From: a virus
IMG/VR virus record: IMGVR_UViG_3300002138_000190
Coordinates: 1 to 64,000 of that record
DNA length: 64,000 bases
Direction: 5' to 3' (one strand)
This document shows, piece after piece, positions 16,773-25,322 of the stretch. Within the stretch, counting starts at the first letter, position 1. Every line of letters begins with the position of its first letter. The notes beneath the pieces are model-generated. The model did not search any database, was not told where the DNA came from, and worked only from the letters and a program-made list of their open reading frames with translations. A program made the position numbers and the translations under genes.

Positions 16773-17648
16773 TTAACCAAAAGTAATTGGAAGAATATCA
16801 CCCCAACGAGTAAGTAATCTTTCTTCCCAATCTTTTTTTTCTTGTAAACCTTCTGCAAGAATTGTGTCGCCATCAAGTTGTATTCCACCATTAGGGCCAG
16901 GTGGATTTTTAATTTTTGACCTAATTCTTCCCAGCATGATTTTTGCAAAAGCTATAGCACCCTCTTGCATGGCAGCAGTTACTCTGTTCCAATCTTTATT
17001 TTTTTGAACATAGTGAACAATTACTGAATGACTACGCATTGGAATAGGATACAGTTTTACTGTGTCATAATTGCCCATCCATTCCCAACCTCCTGTATTT
17101 GATGCTAAATTGCTATACATTTGCTCATATTGTTTGTAAAGAGTCCATTCGCCAGCCCTTCCCCAAATAGGCTGAAGAGGGTCTATCATACCCCCTTGAA
17201 TTGAGCTATAAGCACCACCAGGATAAAAATATTCAAGGGGTATTGCCCCACCAAGATCACTAGCAGAAAAATTAAACGAAGGAACTTGTTTGTAGTGTAT
17301 GTTTCTAATGTATCCTACATCTGGTGGCATTTTATAAATTGATTGGCCAGGATTTGTATTGAAAACATAATATTGAAAAAATTCTCTTGGTGCGTATTCT
17401 TCAAAAATTTGCAAGCATAAATCAACTGAAGCAGCTAGTTGTTGATCATCTAGTTCAATCCTAATAACAGGAGCACCTAACATCAAAAGGACATAATCTT
17501 TTATTTGGCTTATAACTTTGCTGCGATTTTTTCTTGGCCCAAGCTGTTTGATGTCAAGAGGATCTGAAACACCTAAATTATCACCATGATCACATGATGA
17601 TTCTAAAGTACTCGGTCTTTTAAAAAACATTCCATTATTATAATTCAT
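16773..17648 (-). CDS. Probable neck / head-tail connector protein
   Basis: 291 residues. The segment ~47-95 (YVLLMLGAPVIRIELDD, QQLAASVDLCLQIFEEYAP) follows the pattern of phage neck proteins annotated as gp13-like: a helix, a 'LGAPV' turn and an acidic helix, then a Tyr/Phe/Pro-rich beta region with YPIPMRSHSVIVHYVQ near the end. The length is close to that of T4 gp13 (309). The call is by pattern only. The alternative is a baseplate-hub accessory protein. Divergent from the 846-residue gene at 17693. Confidence 0.55.
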   Translation of the reverse strand: MNYNNGMFFKRPSTLESSCDHGDNLGVSDPLDIKQLGPRKNRSKVISQIKDYVLLMLGAPVIRIELDDQQLAASVDLCLQIFEEYAPREFFQYYVFNTNPGQSIYKMPPDVGYIRNIHYKQVPSFNFSASDLGGAIPLEYFYPGGAYSSIQGGMIDPLQPIWGRAGEWTLYKQYEQMYSNLASNTGGWEWMGNYDTVKLYPIPMRSHSVIVHYVQKNKDWNRVTAAMQEGAIAFAKIMLGRIRSKIKNPPGPNGGIQLDGDTILAEGLQEKKDWEERLLTRWGDILPITFG

Positions 17649-17692
17649 ACTAATATATATTGTAATTAGTTTTTTAAAATTTTAAGGAAATT

Positions 17693-20233
17693 ATGTTAAT
17701 TAAATATTGTAGTGATTTTAAGCCAAATAGTAAATTTATTTTTGAGTGTTTTGAATATCTCAACGAAGAATTAATGTTTGAAGCTAGAATCTTAGATGTT
17801 CATAAAATACCTATTAAAACAGATGAAAGTAACAGAAAATTTCTTTATAATTTTGATCCTAGATTTTGGAAACAGGCTGCAATTAAAAGATTTGACTTGC
17901 TTTATGAAGCATTAAAAGAAAGAGAAAAAATCAGAAAAAAAGAATATGACAAGTATTACGAAAAGGAATTAAAAGCACTTACTAAAGATTTAAAGAAAAA
18001 TCCAATTTTAAGATTTTTATCTTCTGATGTTCAGTCTGCCATGAGTAAAAATACTGTTCACAGACAAGTTATGGAAAGAATAGCTAAGATAACAGATGAA
18101 GAATTCTGGCAAGGAATTGGTAAAAAATACATTAGTAAAATGGAATTTATATTTGATGCTCCTGGTGGAAAGCAAGAAATTTATGAAGCAAATCCTGATA
18201 TTAAAAGCTTAATTGACAATTTAGAGGGTATTGTAGGTGAATCAGGAGGTATTGATTTATCAAACCCACATGAAGTAAGCTTTGAAACTGTTAGTGATGC
18301 TACAGGTGAAGTAAAGAAAAAAATTAAAAGAAAAACAAATGGATTTGAATTTCCCGAAGATGAAACTATTGCTCTAATGCAAAAAAAATTATTAGTTGGA
18401 ATAGCAAATGGTCTTCTTACTAATAAAAAAATTACTTCTCATATAACCAGAGAAAATGGCGAGATGAAAAAACATGATGTAACTCATGTTGCATCAAGTG
18501 TTGTTTTTTCAAAAAATCATAAAATTAACGATGTTTTTGCTTTTACCCATGAACAAAAAAGAATTTTTAAAAACTTAAGAAAAATTTTTAATAATTACAA
18601 AGAATATTACAACAATGCAAATGATGAATCTAGAAAAATTAGCCTTTTGAAATCTTTAATTGATGACCTGAAAAATGAATTGCCTTTTTTACAATCTTTT
18701 AAAAATTGCAATGATTATAAAGAATGTGAAAGATTTTTTCATGATGCTACAATTGATTCTAATAGTAATATTTATAAAAATTCAGGTTCAGCGATTACTT
18801 CTAATGTTCCAGCTAAAGGCAAGAATTTACAAAATCCCGATATTGGAATCCCTGATAAATTTTTTGCAGATGAAAGTATAATTGAAACCTTAAGTTGGTT
18901 TTTATCTGCAAAACAACTTGTAGAGTGGGCTAAACAAGGTGAATTAAAGAATGCAAACGATGAACCAATTGTTTATGATAAAGAAAAAGAAGATTTGATA
19001 TTTCCTGAATTAAAAATTCCAACATTTCAAAAAGAAATAAAATATAAAGTAAGTAAGCCAGCGATAAAAGGTGGTGGATTTGAAGAAAAAACTAAAACAG
19101 TAAGTGTTCCTGTTTTGTTTAATGGTACTTTTGTAAAAGAACATGATGAAAATAATCCTGAGCATGTAGAAAATCATCGTGAATTGCAAAAAAGAGGTTT
19201 TATCTATAATCCAAGAACTAAACAAAAGGAACATAGATTTGTAAATGCTGAAGATTTAGAAAAATCTGGTCATCAAGGAATGGATCATGATAGATTTGGT
19301 GTATATTATCCCCCACCACATATGTCTGGAGTAGAATTTTTAGATTTAAAAGATCCAGAAATTAAAAATAGACTTGAGTCATTAATTAGAGATGAAGGTT
19401 TGTGTAGACTTGATATGAAGGTTGATAGCGAAAACAATACAAGCGTTAATTTTATTCCAGCAAGCCATACAGATAATAACACTATTCTTTGTGGTGTTGC
19501 ACAAACTATAAAAGATAATTTAACAAGTGGTCAGAGAATTGATCGAAGAAAGATGACTGAAGAAGACAACTATCTTTTGGCTCATTTTCCAATTATTTAC
19601 AAGATTGTAACTTTACATCTTTTGAGCAATTTAAACAGCAATAAGGTACAGTTTCCAAAACAAAGGAGGGCATACATATCACAGATTGTGACAGATTTTA
19701 AACAAAAAAATCTTGCTGGCAAGGGAACCAGAAAAAAAAGACAATTGCAAGGTGGAAATGAAATGCTTCTTGGTGGAGATCCTAATGATACTCAAAATGA
19801 AATGAGTAACTTAATTAATAAACTAAAGTTTACTCTTTTAAGACTTTGCGATGCAAGGCAAAGAGGGGTTTGTACCCCATGTAACCCTGATGATTATACT
19901 TGTGAGATTAAGGCAGCTTATCCTATAGAAAAAGTTATTGAAAAAGCAGAGGAAATTGATGCAGCTACAGATCATGCTGATAAAAATCTAAAACCATCTA
20001 ATTTAGAAAATCAAGTTTTAGAAACAGATAAAATGAAAACTATGTTAATAGCTCTGGCAGTATCTAAAGATTTTGAGAAAAAGCCAACAAATAAAAAAAA
20101 TCTAAAAGATATTAATGAAAAAATAGAAGAAATTTCTACCAAAATAGAACAATTGTTCCTAAGCGAAAAAAGTAAAAATGGCAGCATGATAGATGTTGTG
20201 AAAAATATTTTAAGAATTATGGGAATTATGTAA
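17693..20233 (+). CDS. Large protein of unknown function
   Basis: 846 residues, start preceded by AAGGAAATT. Residues 17-33 (FIFECFEYLNEELMFEA) contain possible prohead-protease sites (LNE, MFE-A). The body is charged and mainly helical, with several KKK stretches, a CTPCNPDDYTC Cys cluster (~735-745) and a coiled-coil-like C-terminus. No polymerase, nuclease or helicase motif is seen. It might be an ejected internal protein in this large phage. Followed one base later by 20235. Confidence 0.6.
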   Translation: MLIKYCSDFKPNSKFIFECFEYLNEELMFEARILDVHKIPIKTDESNRKFLYNFDPRFWKQAAIKRFDLLYEALKEREKIRKKEYDKYYEKELKALTKDLKKNPILRFLSSDVQSAMSKNTVHRQVMERIAKITDEEFWQGIGKKYISKMEFIFDAPGGKQEIYEANPDIKSLIDNLEGIVGESGGIDLSNPHEVSFETVSDATGEVKKKIKRKTNGFEFPEDETIALMQKKLLVGIANGLLTNKKITSHITRENGEMKKHDVTHVASSVVFSKNHKINDVFAFTHEQKRIFKNLRKIFNNYKEYYNNANDESRKISLLKSLIDDLKNELPFLQSFKNCNDYKECERFFHDATIDSNSNIYKNSGSAITSNVPAKGKNLQNPDIGIPDKFFADESIIETLSWFLSAKQLVEWAKQGELKNANDEPIVYDKEKEDLIFPELKIPTFQKEIKYKVSKPAIKGGGFEEKTKTVSVPVLFNGTFVKEHDENNPEHVENHRELQKRGFIYNPRTKQKEHRFVNAEDLEKSGHQGMDHDRFGVYYPPPHMSGVEFLDLKDPEIKNRLESLIRDEGLCRLDMKVDSENNTSVNFIPASHTDNNTILCGVAQTIKDNLTSGQRIDRRKMTEEDNYLLAHFPIIYKIVTLHLLSNLNSNKVQFPKQRRAYISQIVTDFKQKNLAGKGTRKKRQLQGGNEMLLGGDPNDTQNEMSNLINKLKFTLLRLCDARQRGVCTPCNPDDYTCEIKAAYPIEKVIEKAEEIDAATDHADKNLKPSNLENQVLETDKMKTMLIALAVSKDFEKKPTNKKNLKDINEKIEEISTKIEQLFLSEKSKNGSMIDVVKNILRIMGIM

Positions 20234-20234
20234 A

Positions 20235-20513
20235 ATGTTTAATTTTGACAGTTTATTTGGCATGAAAAACAAGGCAGTTATTGATTATTTTAAAAAAATA
20301 TTGCCTAAAAATGCTGGGGTACACAAAGAAGTAATTCAAAGATTGTGCACTCACATACAAACAGAGAATGATTTAATAAAACTTGCATCGATGATTAATG
20401 ATGTTTATGCAGAAGGTTATTCAACAGCATTGCTTCATTGTAAGGCTAAATTAGAAGAAAGAGGGATAAAGTTTAATATAAGTTCTGATGATAAGTCTAA
20501 TCTTCAAAATTAG
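20235..20513 (+). CDS. Small helical protein
   Basis: 92 residues beginning MFNFDSLFGMKNK. It is helical, with one TGA-free frame and TAG as stop. It starts one base after the 846-residue gene ends, so it is likely co-transcribed and perhaps a partner. Family unknown. Its last bases overlap the convergent gene at 20497. Confidence 0.6.
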   Translation: MFNFDSLFGMKNKAVIDYFKKILPKNAGVHKEVIQRLCTHIQTENDLIKLASMINDVYAEGYSTALLHCKAKLEERGIKFNISSDDKSNLQN

Positions 20514-21108
20514 GGGTTATACTGCTAATCTTGGCATGAAAAACATTGCCATCAAATTTAACTTCTGAGTTAATAATCTTCCACCATCGTTTCTCAGAAT
20601 TTTTGGGATAAATAATTGATTCATTTTCTATTTTAATATTAGTCCAAAAAGATATTTGGAAATCTGTTATTTCCAGCAATACTGCATCAAATTTAAACTT
20701 TTCTCCATATCTTATAGTTTTTTTAATATCTCCATATAAAGAATCTTCTTTAATTGAAACACTTGCTGGAAGGCAATGAATAATTGTTTTTTTAATTTGA
20801 CTATTTTTAATTTCTTGCTTAATTTCTTGCTTAATTTCTTGCTTAATTTCTTGCTTAATTTCTTGCTTAATTTCTTCTTTAACTTCTTGTTCAGTTTCTT
20901 TAATCTTAGGTGATTTATCTTCAATTGTAATTTCATCTTTATTTAAGTTTAATAATACTGTTTTATTGGTTGTTTTTTTAAAATGATCAATTGTTTCATC
21001 GAAATTCATATTGTGAATTTTAAAATTATTCCATAAATTTTGATTTTTCATTATTGGATTTGGGCCTTTAAGCCTATATTCAGAACCGTTTTTGTTTTTA
21101 ATTACCAT
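20497..21108 (-). CDS. Two-domain protein with EIKQ repeat linker
   Basis: 203 residues. The N-terminal ~45 residues (NKNGSEYRLKGPNPIMKNQ) form a small beta domain. The middle (~75-105) is six near-perfect EIKQ repeats, expected to be a rigid single helix or coiled coil. A C-terminal ~90-residue domain follows (TIRYGEKFKFDAVLLEITDF). The linker is encoded by a 12-base tandem repeat. Likely virion or baseplate-associated, but no family assigned. Confidence 0.65.
   Translation of the reverse strand: MVIKNKNGSEYRLKGPNPIMKNQNLWNNFKIHNMNFDETIDHFKKTTNKTVLLNLNKDEITIEDKSPKIKETEQEVKEEIKQEIKQEIKQEIKQEIKQEIKNSQIKKTIIHCLPASVSIKEDSLYGDIKKTIRYGEKFKFDAVLLEITDFQISFWTNIKIENESIIYPKNSEKRWWKIINSEVKFDGNVFHAKISSITPNFED
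20806..20876. repeat. 12-base tandem repeat TTAATTTCTTGC
   Basis: About six head-to-tail copies encode the EIKQ linker on the minus strand. Copy number is prone to slippage. Confidence 0.85.
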
Positions 21109-21175
21109 GTTAAAAAGAAAATATAAAAAGTATATAATATATTATACTAAAGCAATAATTTAATTGGAGTTTTTT
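21109..21175. promoter_or_regulatory. Divergent AT-rich region, possible promoter
   Basis: Between starts at 21108 and 21176. It contains AAAGTATATAATATATTATACT, a -10-like run suitable for the strong downstream gene, and TTGGAG as its ribosome-binding site. No clear -35 element. Low-confidence positional call. Confidence 0.3.
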
Positions 21176-21574
21176 ATGACATTAATAGTGCCTTTAAGCG
21201 GAGAAGAAAAGATTTTAAAGTATATGCTTAACAATGAATCTTCTTTAGATCAAGTTATTCACTTATATCAAAATGATATATCTTTATCCCAAACAACAGT
21301 TGTTGGAAATTTTGTTGAACTAACTGCATCGGGATATCTGCCAGTTACATTATCAGGTGGTTCATGGTCATTTTCGCCTGGTGCTCAAGCCAGTACTGCA
21401 TCTTATACCGAACAAACATTTACATTTACGACAAGTGCAACTGCATATGGATATTATGTGACTACAACATCTAATGACCTTTTATGGGCAGAAAGATTTA
21501 CAAATGCACCATTTGTATTGCCAGGTTCAGGTGGACAAGTAGCAATTGCTTTAAACATTAACATAACAGGTTAA
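21176..21574 (+). CDS. Phage structural protein (head/tail fibre type)
   Basis: 132 residues starting at ATG 21176 after TTGGAG (21164-21169; a TTG there is the ribosome-binding site, not the start). The pattern MTLIVPLSGEEKILKYMLN, LYQNDISLSQTTVVGNF, GYLPVTLSGGSW, YTEQTFTFTTSA, GYYVTT and ERFTNAP matches a family of small phage structural proteins, often annotated as head-fibre or tail proteins, with a conserved GYY and W/F core. First of three plus-strand virion genes. Confidence 0.7.
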   Translation: MTLIVPLSGEEKILKYMLNNESSLDQVIHLYQNDISLSQTTVVGNFVELTASGYLPVTLSGGSWSFSPGAQASTASYTEQTFTFTTSATAYGYYVTTTSNDLLWAERFTNAPFVLPGSGGQVAIALNINITG

Positions 21575-21588
21575 ATTCAAAGGAATTT

Positions 21589-22122
21589 ATGATTTTTAAA
21601 GAAGATGGAAAACCTTATAGTACTTCTGGAACTTTGAAGCAATTTGATGATTCAATTCCAGAAAGAAGTTTGTTTAATGATTGGGATGCTGAAAGTATTA
21701 AAATTGGTGGATCTCCAATTAATTACTATGAAGTTTTTATTGATTCTGGCAATATTGATCCTATTTACTTAGAATCTAGGGGTAAAATATTTAGTCAGAA
21801 TCCAATACAGTTATATTGTTTTTATGAGCCAATTCCAAGTCAAAATTTACAATCCGCATATGGACTTGATAGTCCTGATGAAATGATATTTGAATTTAAT
21901 TATTATGATGTTTTGCAAAAAATTGGTTATGCCCCCAAAATTGGATCGAGATTTCACACTCCTTTTCTAAACGAAGATTGGGTCATCGTTGAAAGAAAGT
22001 TGGGTGAATTCAAATTGTATCAAGCTACAAGACTTCAAGTCATTTGTAGTAGATTTCAAGAAGATCTTGTTTCAGGTACTTCTATTTCTAAAGAAGAAAA
22101 ATCTGATTTTAAAATTAATTAA
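21589..22122 (+). CDS. Probable neck or baseplate structural protein
   Basis: 177 residues, AAAGGAATTT before the ATG. It is beta-rich with PINYYEVFID, IQLYCFYEPIPSQN, DEMIFEFNYYDV and GSRFHTPFLNEDW segments typical of head-completion or neck proteins (gp14-like position near a gp13-like gene). Identity not proven. Likely co-transcribed with its neighbours (14- and 8-base gaps). Confidence 0.5.
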   Translation: MIFKEDGKPYSTSGTLKQFDDSIPERSLFNDWDAESIKIGGSPINYYEVFIDSGNIDPIYLESRGKIFSQNPIQLYCFYEPIPSQNLQSAYGLDSPDEMIFEFNYYDVLQKIGYAPKIGSRFHTPFLNEDWVIVERKLGEFKLYQATRLQVICSRFQEDLVSGTSISKEEKSDFKIN

Positions 22123-22130
22123 GGAGTTTT

Positions 22131-22733
22131 ATGAGCAATAGTTTTTATAAGTTATTTGAGAAAATGCAAAGTATGACAGAACAAGATGATTTAAATAATT
22201 CATCTCAGAAAGTTATGCAGCCTAATGTTACTAATAAATCTAGTGGAAATATGAATGATCCTAATATGCAATTAGGAGCAAAAAATAACATTATGGGAAA
22301 AGCAGATAGTGACATTTCTGGGATGGGTGATCCATCTAATATGGATGATTTTCCAGATGAAGACAATGAAGACAATGAAGACAATTTGTCTATTCCAGAG
22401 GGAGATGTGGACATTGATACTATAGTTGCAAGTTTAACTAATATTAAAAAAATGATTCCTAAGTTTAAAACTATGGATAAAGATAAATCTGAGCAACTTG
22501 ATGATTTAATCAAACAAACAACTAATTTGGTTTCTAGTTTTTCAGATGAAAACGATGAAGATTCAGATGGAAATGATGAAGAATTAGATGATGATTTAGG
22601 TGATAAAGATCCCTCTTTTAATGATGAAGAAGGCCCACCAATAAAACAAACAAATGGAATGGAAGATATGTCTAAGGATATGTCATCTGAATTGCCAGCA
22701 ATCAATCCACCTGATCAAAAACAAGAACAGTAA
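22131..22733 (+). CDS. Acidic protein with targeting-like N-terminus
   Basis: 200 residues, AAGGAG before the start. The N-terminus MSNSFYKLFEKMQSM has F5, L8 and E10. The rest is Met/Asn/Asp/Glu-rich and mostly disordered, with DEDNEDNEDN and SDENDEDSDG runs and a helix at ~85-120. Its composition resembles T4 internal or core proteins. A packaged or scaffold-associated protein is inferred. Confidence 0.65.
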   Translation: MSNSFYKLFEKMQSMTEQDDLNNSSQKVMQPNVTNKSSGNMNDPNMQLGAKNNIMGKADSDISGMGDPSNMDDFPDEDNEDNEDNLSIPEGDVDIDTIVASLTNIKKMIPKFKTMDKDKSEQLDDLIKQTTNLVSSFSDENDEDSDGNDEELDDDLGDKDPSFNDEEGPPIKQTNGMEDMSKDMSSELPAINPPDQKQEQ

Positions 22734-22734
22734 T

Positions 22735-22866
22735 ATGATTTTTAAAAAATTTAAGCCCAAAATAAAAAATAATTTTAAATTTAAGGCTGAAAATATAACT
22801 TCATTTGATTTAAAAAAAAAGAAAATCCCATTGTTGGTTTTCTTTAATAAAAATAAAAATATTTGA
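22735..22866 (+). CDS. Possible 43-residue basic peptide
   Basis: An ATG at 22735 opens a Lys/Phe-rich frame (MIFKKFKPKIKNNFKF...) of 43 codons ending in TGA at 22866. It overlaps a nested inverted repeat that may be a terminator, and AT-rich sequence alone could give such a frame. Weak candidate. Confidence 0.3.
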   Translation: MIFKKFKPKIKNNFKFKAENITSFDLKKKKIPLLVFFNKNKNI

Positions 22867-22880
22867 AGTTATATTTTTTT
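22791..22880 (+). terminator. Nested inverted repeat with T-run
   Basis: Outer arms AAATATAACTTCA (22791-22803) and its complement at 22864-22876, followed by Ts. Inner arms AAAGAAAA / TTTTCTTT flank a CC/GG-containing loop. It could be a terminator for the 21176-22733 operon, with alternative folds. Confidence 0.5.
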
Positions 22881-22912
22881 TGTTATTTTTTAAAAATAAC
22901 TATATTATTTCA

Positions 22913-23131
22913 ATGAATGATAAAACTACAGAAGAACTTGAAGATTGTTTTTTCATACCAAATGAAGAAACTGATTCTATTGCTACTTGCTGTTTAAAAT
23001 GTTATCAGGAAAAATTTAAGAATCAAGGAGGAATGTTTTGGAATGGATCTAGTCGGGGGTATGGCCCTTGGGAAATAAAATGTAACTCTTGTGAAAAAAT
23101 AATACAAAAAGGGCCAGATGCAAATAAGTAA
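22913..23131 (+). CDS. Small zinc-binding protein
   Basis: 72 residues from ATG 22913 (an upstream in-frame ATG at 22880 lies in a hairpin region). CCLKC at 25-29 and CNSC near 57-60 give a CxxC pair of zinc-ribbon spacing, with a GSSRGYGPWEIK turn between. Its end overlaps the next gene by 14 bases. Function unknown. Confidence 0.6.
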   Translation: MNDKTTEELEDCFFIPNEETDSIATCCLKCYQEKFKNQGGMFWNGSSRGYGPWEIKCNSCEKIIQKGPDANK

Positions 23132-23798
23132 CTTGTTTAAAAATAAAAGTAAATGTTTTAAATTAGGAAAATTACATGTAAAAAAAATATTTGAAAAATT
23201 AGTTGCTAATTTTTTTGTAGAGTTAAATATTAACAAAACTAGTATTCTAGAATATATTGGGAAAAATGAAAATTGTCTTTTACACTTTAAAGATAAAAAA
23301 AATTGTGAGCTTTTTAGACTAATTAGAGACAATCACGAAAACATAACAACTTCCTATAAACACATTAATTCTTCTAGCCCTAATGATGACAAAACACATG
23401 ACTTGTTGTTAAATTACATAAAACAAAAAAACAACAAAGAAAATATTGAAGATTCATTGTCAGTTAAGAGTTATAGCAACAAAAAAAACAACACAGCAAA
23501 CATTAGTCATATTGTTAAATTGTCAAATAAAATATCTAACTACAACATAACAGATTTTTCTTCTTTAGATGTAATTAAAGCTTTTAATGAAAAAGATAAT
23601 ATTATTATAATTCATTTTGGAAGTTTAGAACAAAGTAATTTTCTGAAAATACATGGAAGTTATATGCAATTTCACAAAGCTAAAATTATGATAATTGGTG
23701 ATTTCTTAGATAATTTTAAAGTTAATTTGAAAAAATATGGGTTCAAGCCTTACTTAAAAAAGACAATTGGAAATTTTATTTGGGCCAAAAATTTTTGA
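23118..23798 (+). CDS. Hypothetical protein
   Basis: 226 residues, Lys/Asn-rich, with a helical N-terminal ~110 residues, a disordered Ser/Asn/Lys linker (~105-135) and an alpha/beta C-terminal domain (DNIIIIHFGSLEQSNFLK, KIMIIGDFLDNFK). The latter resembles a small Rossmann-like fold, but no catalytic motif is clear. Part of a three-gene plus-strand run. Confidence 0.55.
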   Translation: MQISNLFKNKSKCFKLGKLHVKKIFEKLVANFFVELNINKTSILEYIGKNENCLLHFKDKKNCELFRLIRDNHENITTSYKHINSSSPNDDKTHDLLLNYIKQKNNKENIEDSLSVKSYSNKKNNTANISHIVKLSNKISNYNITDFSSLDVIKAFNEKDNIIIIHFGSLEQSNFLKIHGSYMQFHKAKIMIIGDFLDNFKVNLKKYGFKPYLKKTIGNFIWAKNF

Positions 23799-24097
23799 AT
23801 AAATTAAAAGTTTATAAAGTTAGATACAAAACACTTAAAGCTAAAAAAAAATATAAAGCAGCTTTAAACAAAGGCAGTAATTTTTTAATTTTATGTGGCT
23901 TTTCTACTAGGGAAATTTATAGTTTATTACTTAAAGCAATTCTGCCAAATGATAAAAGACTTATTAAAAATAAGAAAAAATTAAAAAGTTTTATAGTTAA
24001 TGATGGTTTTGAAAAATATATTTTTGTCTTGAGAAAAGAAAATATTAATGAATTTTTAAATTCACAATTAAATGTACCCTTTTTTTTCAGCTTGTAA
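23780..24097 (+). CDS. Hypothetical basic protein, start uncertain
   Basis: 105 residues from TTG 23780, preceded by TTGGA; an alternative TTG at 23795 would overlap the previous stop by four bases. It is strongly Lys-rich (VRYKTLKAKKKYKAALNK), with an alpha/beta core like the C-terminus of the previous protein (SNFLILCGFSTREIYSLL). Possibly a diverged duplicate of that domain. Convergent overlap with 24068. Confidence 0.45.
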   Translation: MGQKFLNKLKVYKVRYKTLKAKKKYKAALNKGSNFLILCGFSTREIYSLLLKAILPNDKRLIKNKKKLKSFIVNDGFEKYIFVLRKENINEFLNSQLNVPFFFSL

Positions 24098-24394
24098 AAT
24101 TTCTTGCATGGTGATATTTCTTCCAACCATTTCAGAAACACAACTTAAATAATGCTTTGCTATATCTTTTTTTATTTCATTTCCTAATCCCATTCTATGA
24201 GCTTCTAGATAGGCTGCGTAGTCTATTGAATATTCCATCACCTCTCCATTAATTACAACTTTTTTTTCCAATGAACCATCAGGATGCATGATATATCCTA
24301 TTTTAAAACTTACCTTGCCTTCTGGAATATCTTTTTCCTTAAGTAAATATTGAGGTGGTATATGGTTTAAGTTTGGATTTTCTTTATTTTCCAT
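24068..24394 (-). CDS. Hypothetical protein
   Basis: 108 residues with a beta hairpin (FKIGYIMHPDGSLEKKVVIN) and a helical second half (AHRMGLGNEIKKDIAKHYL). No family recognised. It follows a terminator at 24419-24453, so it should have its own promoter. Confidence 0.55.
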   Translation of the reverse strand: MENKENPNLNHIPPQYLLKEKDIPEGKVSFKIGYIMHPDGSLEKKVVINGEVMEYSIDYAAYLEAHRMGLGNEIKKDIAKHYLSCVSEMVGRNITMQEILQAEKKGYI

Positions 24395-24418
24395 GAATTA
24401 TAATAGTTTTATAGAAAA

Positions 24419-24453
24419 AAAATATCTTTCTTTTTTTTCAAGAAAGATATTTT
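24419..24453 (-). terminator. Rho-independent terminator
   Basis: AAAATATCTTTCTT (24419-24432) pairs with its complement at 24440-24453 around a seven-base loop. T-runs follow on the minus strand. It lies downstream of the gene remnant at 24485-24658. Confidence 0.7.
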
Positions 24454-24484
24454 CAAAATACATTTTTTTACGGATGTGCTGTAA

Positions 24485-24658
24485 TTAGTATGGATAAAAT
24501 GCAGCTATTGCATCTTTAAAAGCAGTAATATCTACTATATTTGATAAATTTCTTACATTTTCTGGTTTAATATTATTTTTAATTCTTAGAAAAGAATTCT
24601 CTACTGCTCCGTTTCCTGTACCTTCTGTTGATGTAGCACCTATGAGAATTATTTGAAC
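24485..24658 (-). pseudogene. Gene remnant without a start codon
   Basis: A minus-strand frame of 57 codons (VQIILIGATSTEGTGNGAVE ... DAIAAFYPY) ends in TAA and has a good terminator downstream, but there is no ATG, GTG or TTG after the preceding in-frame stop at 24659-24661. It reads as the C-terminal end of a protein with a Gly/Thr-rich loop. Position beside a homing endonuclease suggests the front was lost on insertion. Parent family unknown. Confidence 0.5.
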
Positions 24659-24734
24659 TTATTTTATATATTTTTTAAAAAAATAAATATGTGTTTTTTG
24701 GTATTAATTCCTACCAATTTACAGTAAATAATAT
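24659..24734. other. AT-rich spacer before homing endonuclease
   Basis: 76 bases of mostly A/T with TATATATTTTTTAAAAAAATAAATATG. No gene. It completes the 24395-24734 gap, whose other contents are the terminator and gene remnant. Confidence 0.4.
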
Positions 24735-25322
24735 ATGTTAGAAGAATGGCAGACAAATCCTGATAACTTAAGAATTTTAAAATTATCTAATAGACAAAAG
24801 CAAACTATTTTTGGAACTCTTTTAGGATCATCTAGTGTAATTCATCCTAATAAATCTAAGAATCCACATCTTCTTATGAGATGTAACAAAAGTGAAAATG
24901 TAAATTGGTTAAGGTGCAAGGCAGAAGAATTAAAAATATTATCAAGGCCAAAGAGTTTTATAGAAGATGAAACTGGATTTAGATGGAATTCATTTTCTAA
25001 TTATATTTTTGTTGATTTTAAAAATTTATTTTATAAAAATGGAATTAAAAAAATTGAAATGGAAGTTTTAGATGGTTTGGGGGATTTAGGTATTTGTACT
25101 TGGTTTTTAGATAGAGGTGTAAATGTAAAAAATATTTATGGTTTTAAAACAATAGGATATGATAAAAAATCTATTGAAAACATAATAAAATATTTTAATC
25201 TTATTAACTTGCCCATATTTAAAAATAAAACAGGATATTTATTATTTGAAAATGAAACAATATCAGACAAATTTTTAAAAATAATAAGCAATTGCATTCC
25301 ACTTGTTTTGAGATCAAGCTAA
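24735..25322 (+). CDS. LAGLIDADG-family homing endonuclease
   Basis: 195 residues. It begins with the typical LSNRQKQTIFGTLLGSS (residues 17-33), then MRCNKSENVNWLRCKAEEL, and the second helix DLGICTWFLDRG (117-128), matching single-chain LAGLIDADG enzymes that start 'QKQIIFGTLLGDGS'. The Asp expected in the first motif is Ser32, while the second keeps Asp126, so cleavage may be lost or altered. A free-standing gene, not inside an intron or intein, next to a gene remnant; its end overlaps the acyl carrier gene by nine bases. Confidence 0.75.
   Translation: MLEEWQTNPDNLRILKLSNRQKQTIFGTLLGSSSVIHPNKSKNPHLLMRCNKSENVNWLRCKAEELKILSRPKSFIEDETGFRWNSFSNYIFVDFKNLFYKNGIKKIEMEVLDGLGDLGICTWFLDRGVNVKNIYGFKTIGYDKKSIENIIKYFNLINLPIFKNKTGYLLFENETISDKFLKIISNCIPLVLRSS

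Noticed and set aside
22205-22705. Minus-strand Ser-rich frame of 166 codons
   Set aside because: Antisense of the acidic protein at 22131, caused by its Asp/Glu/Ser codons.
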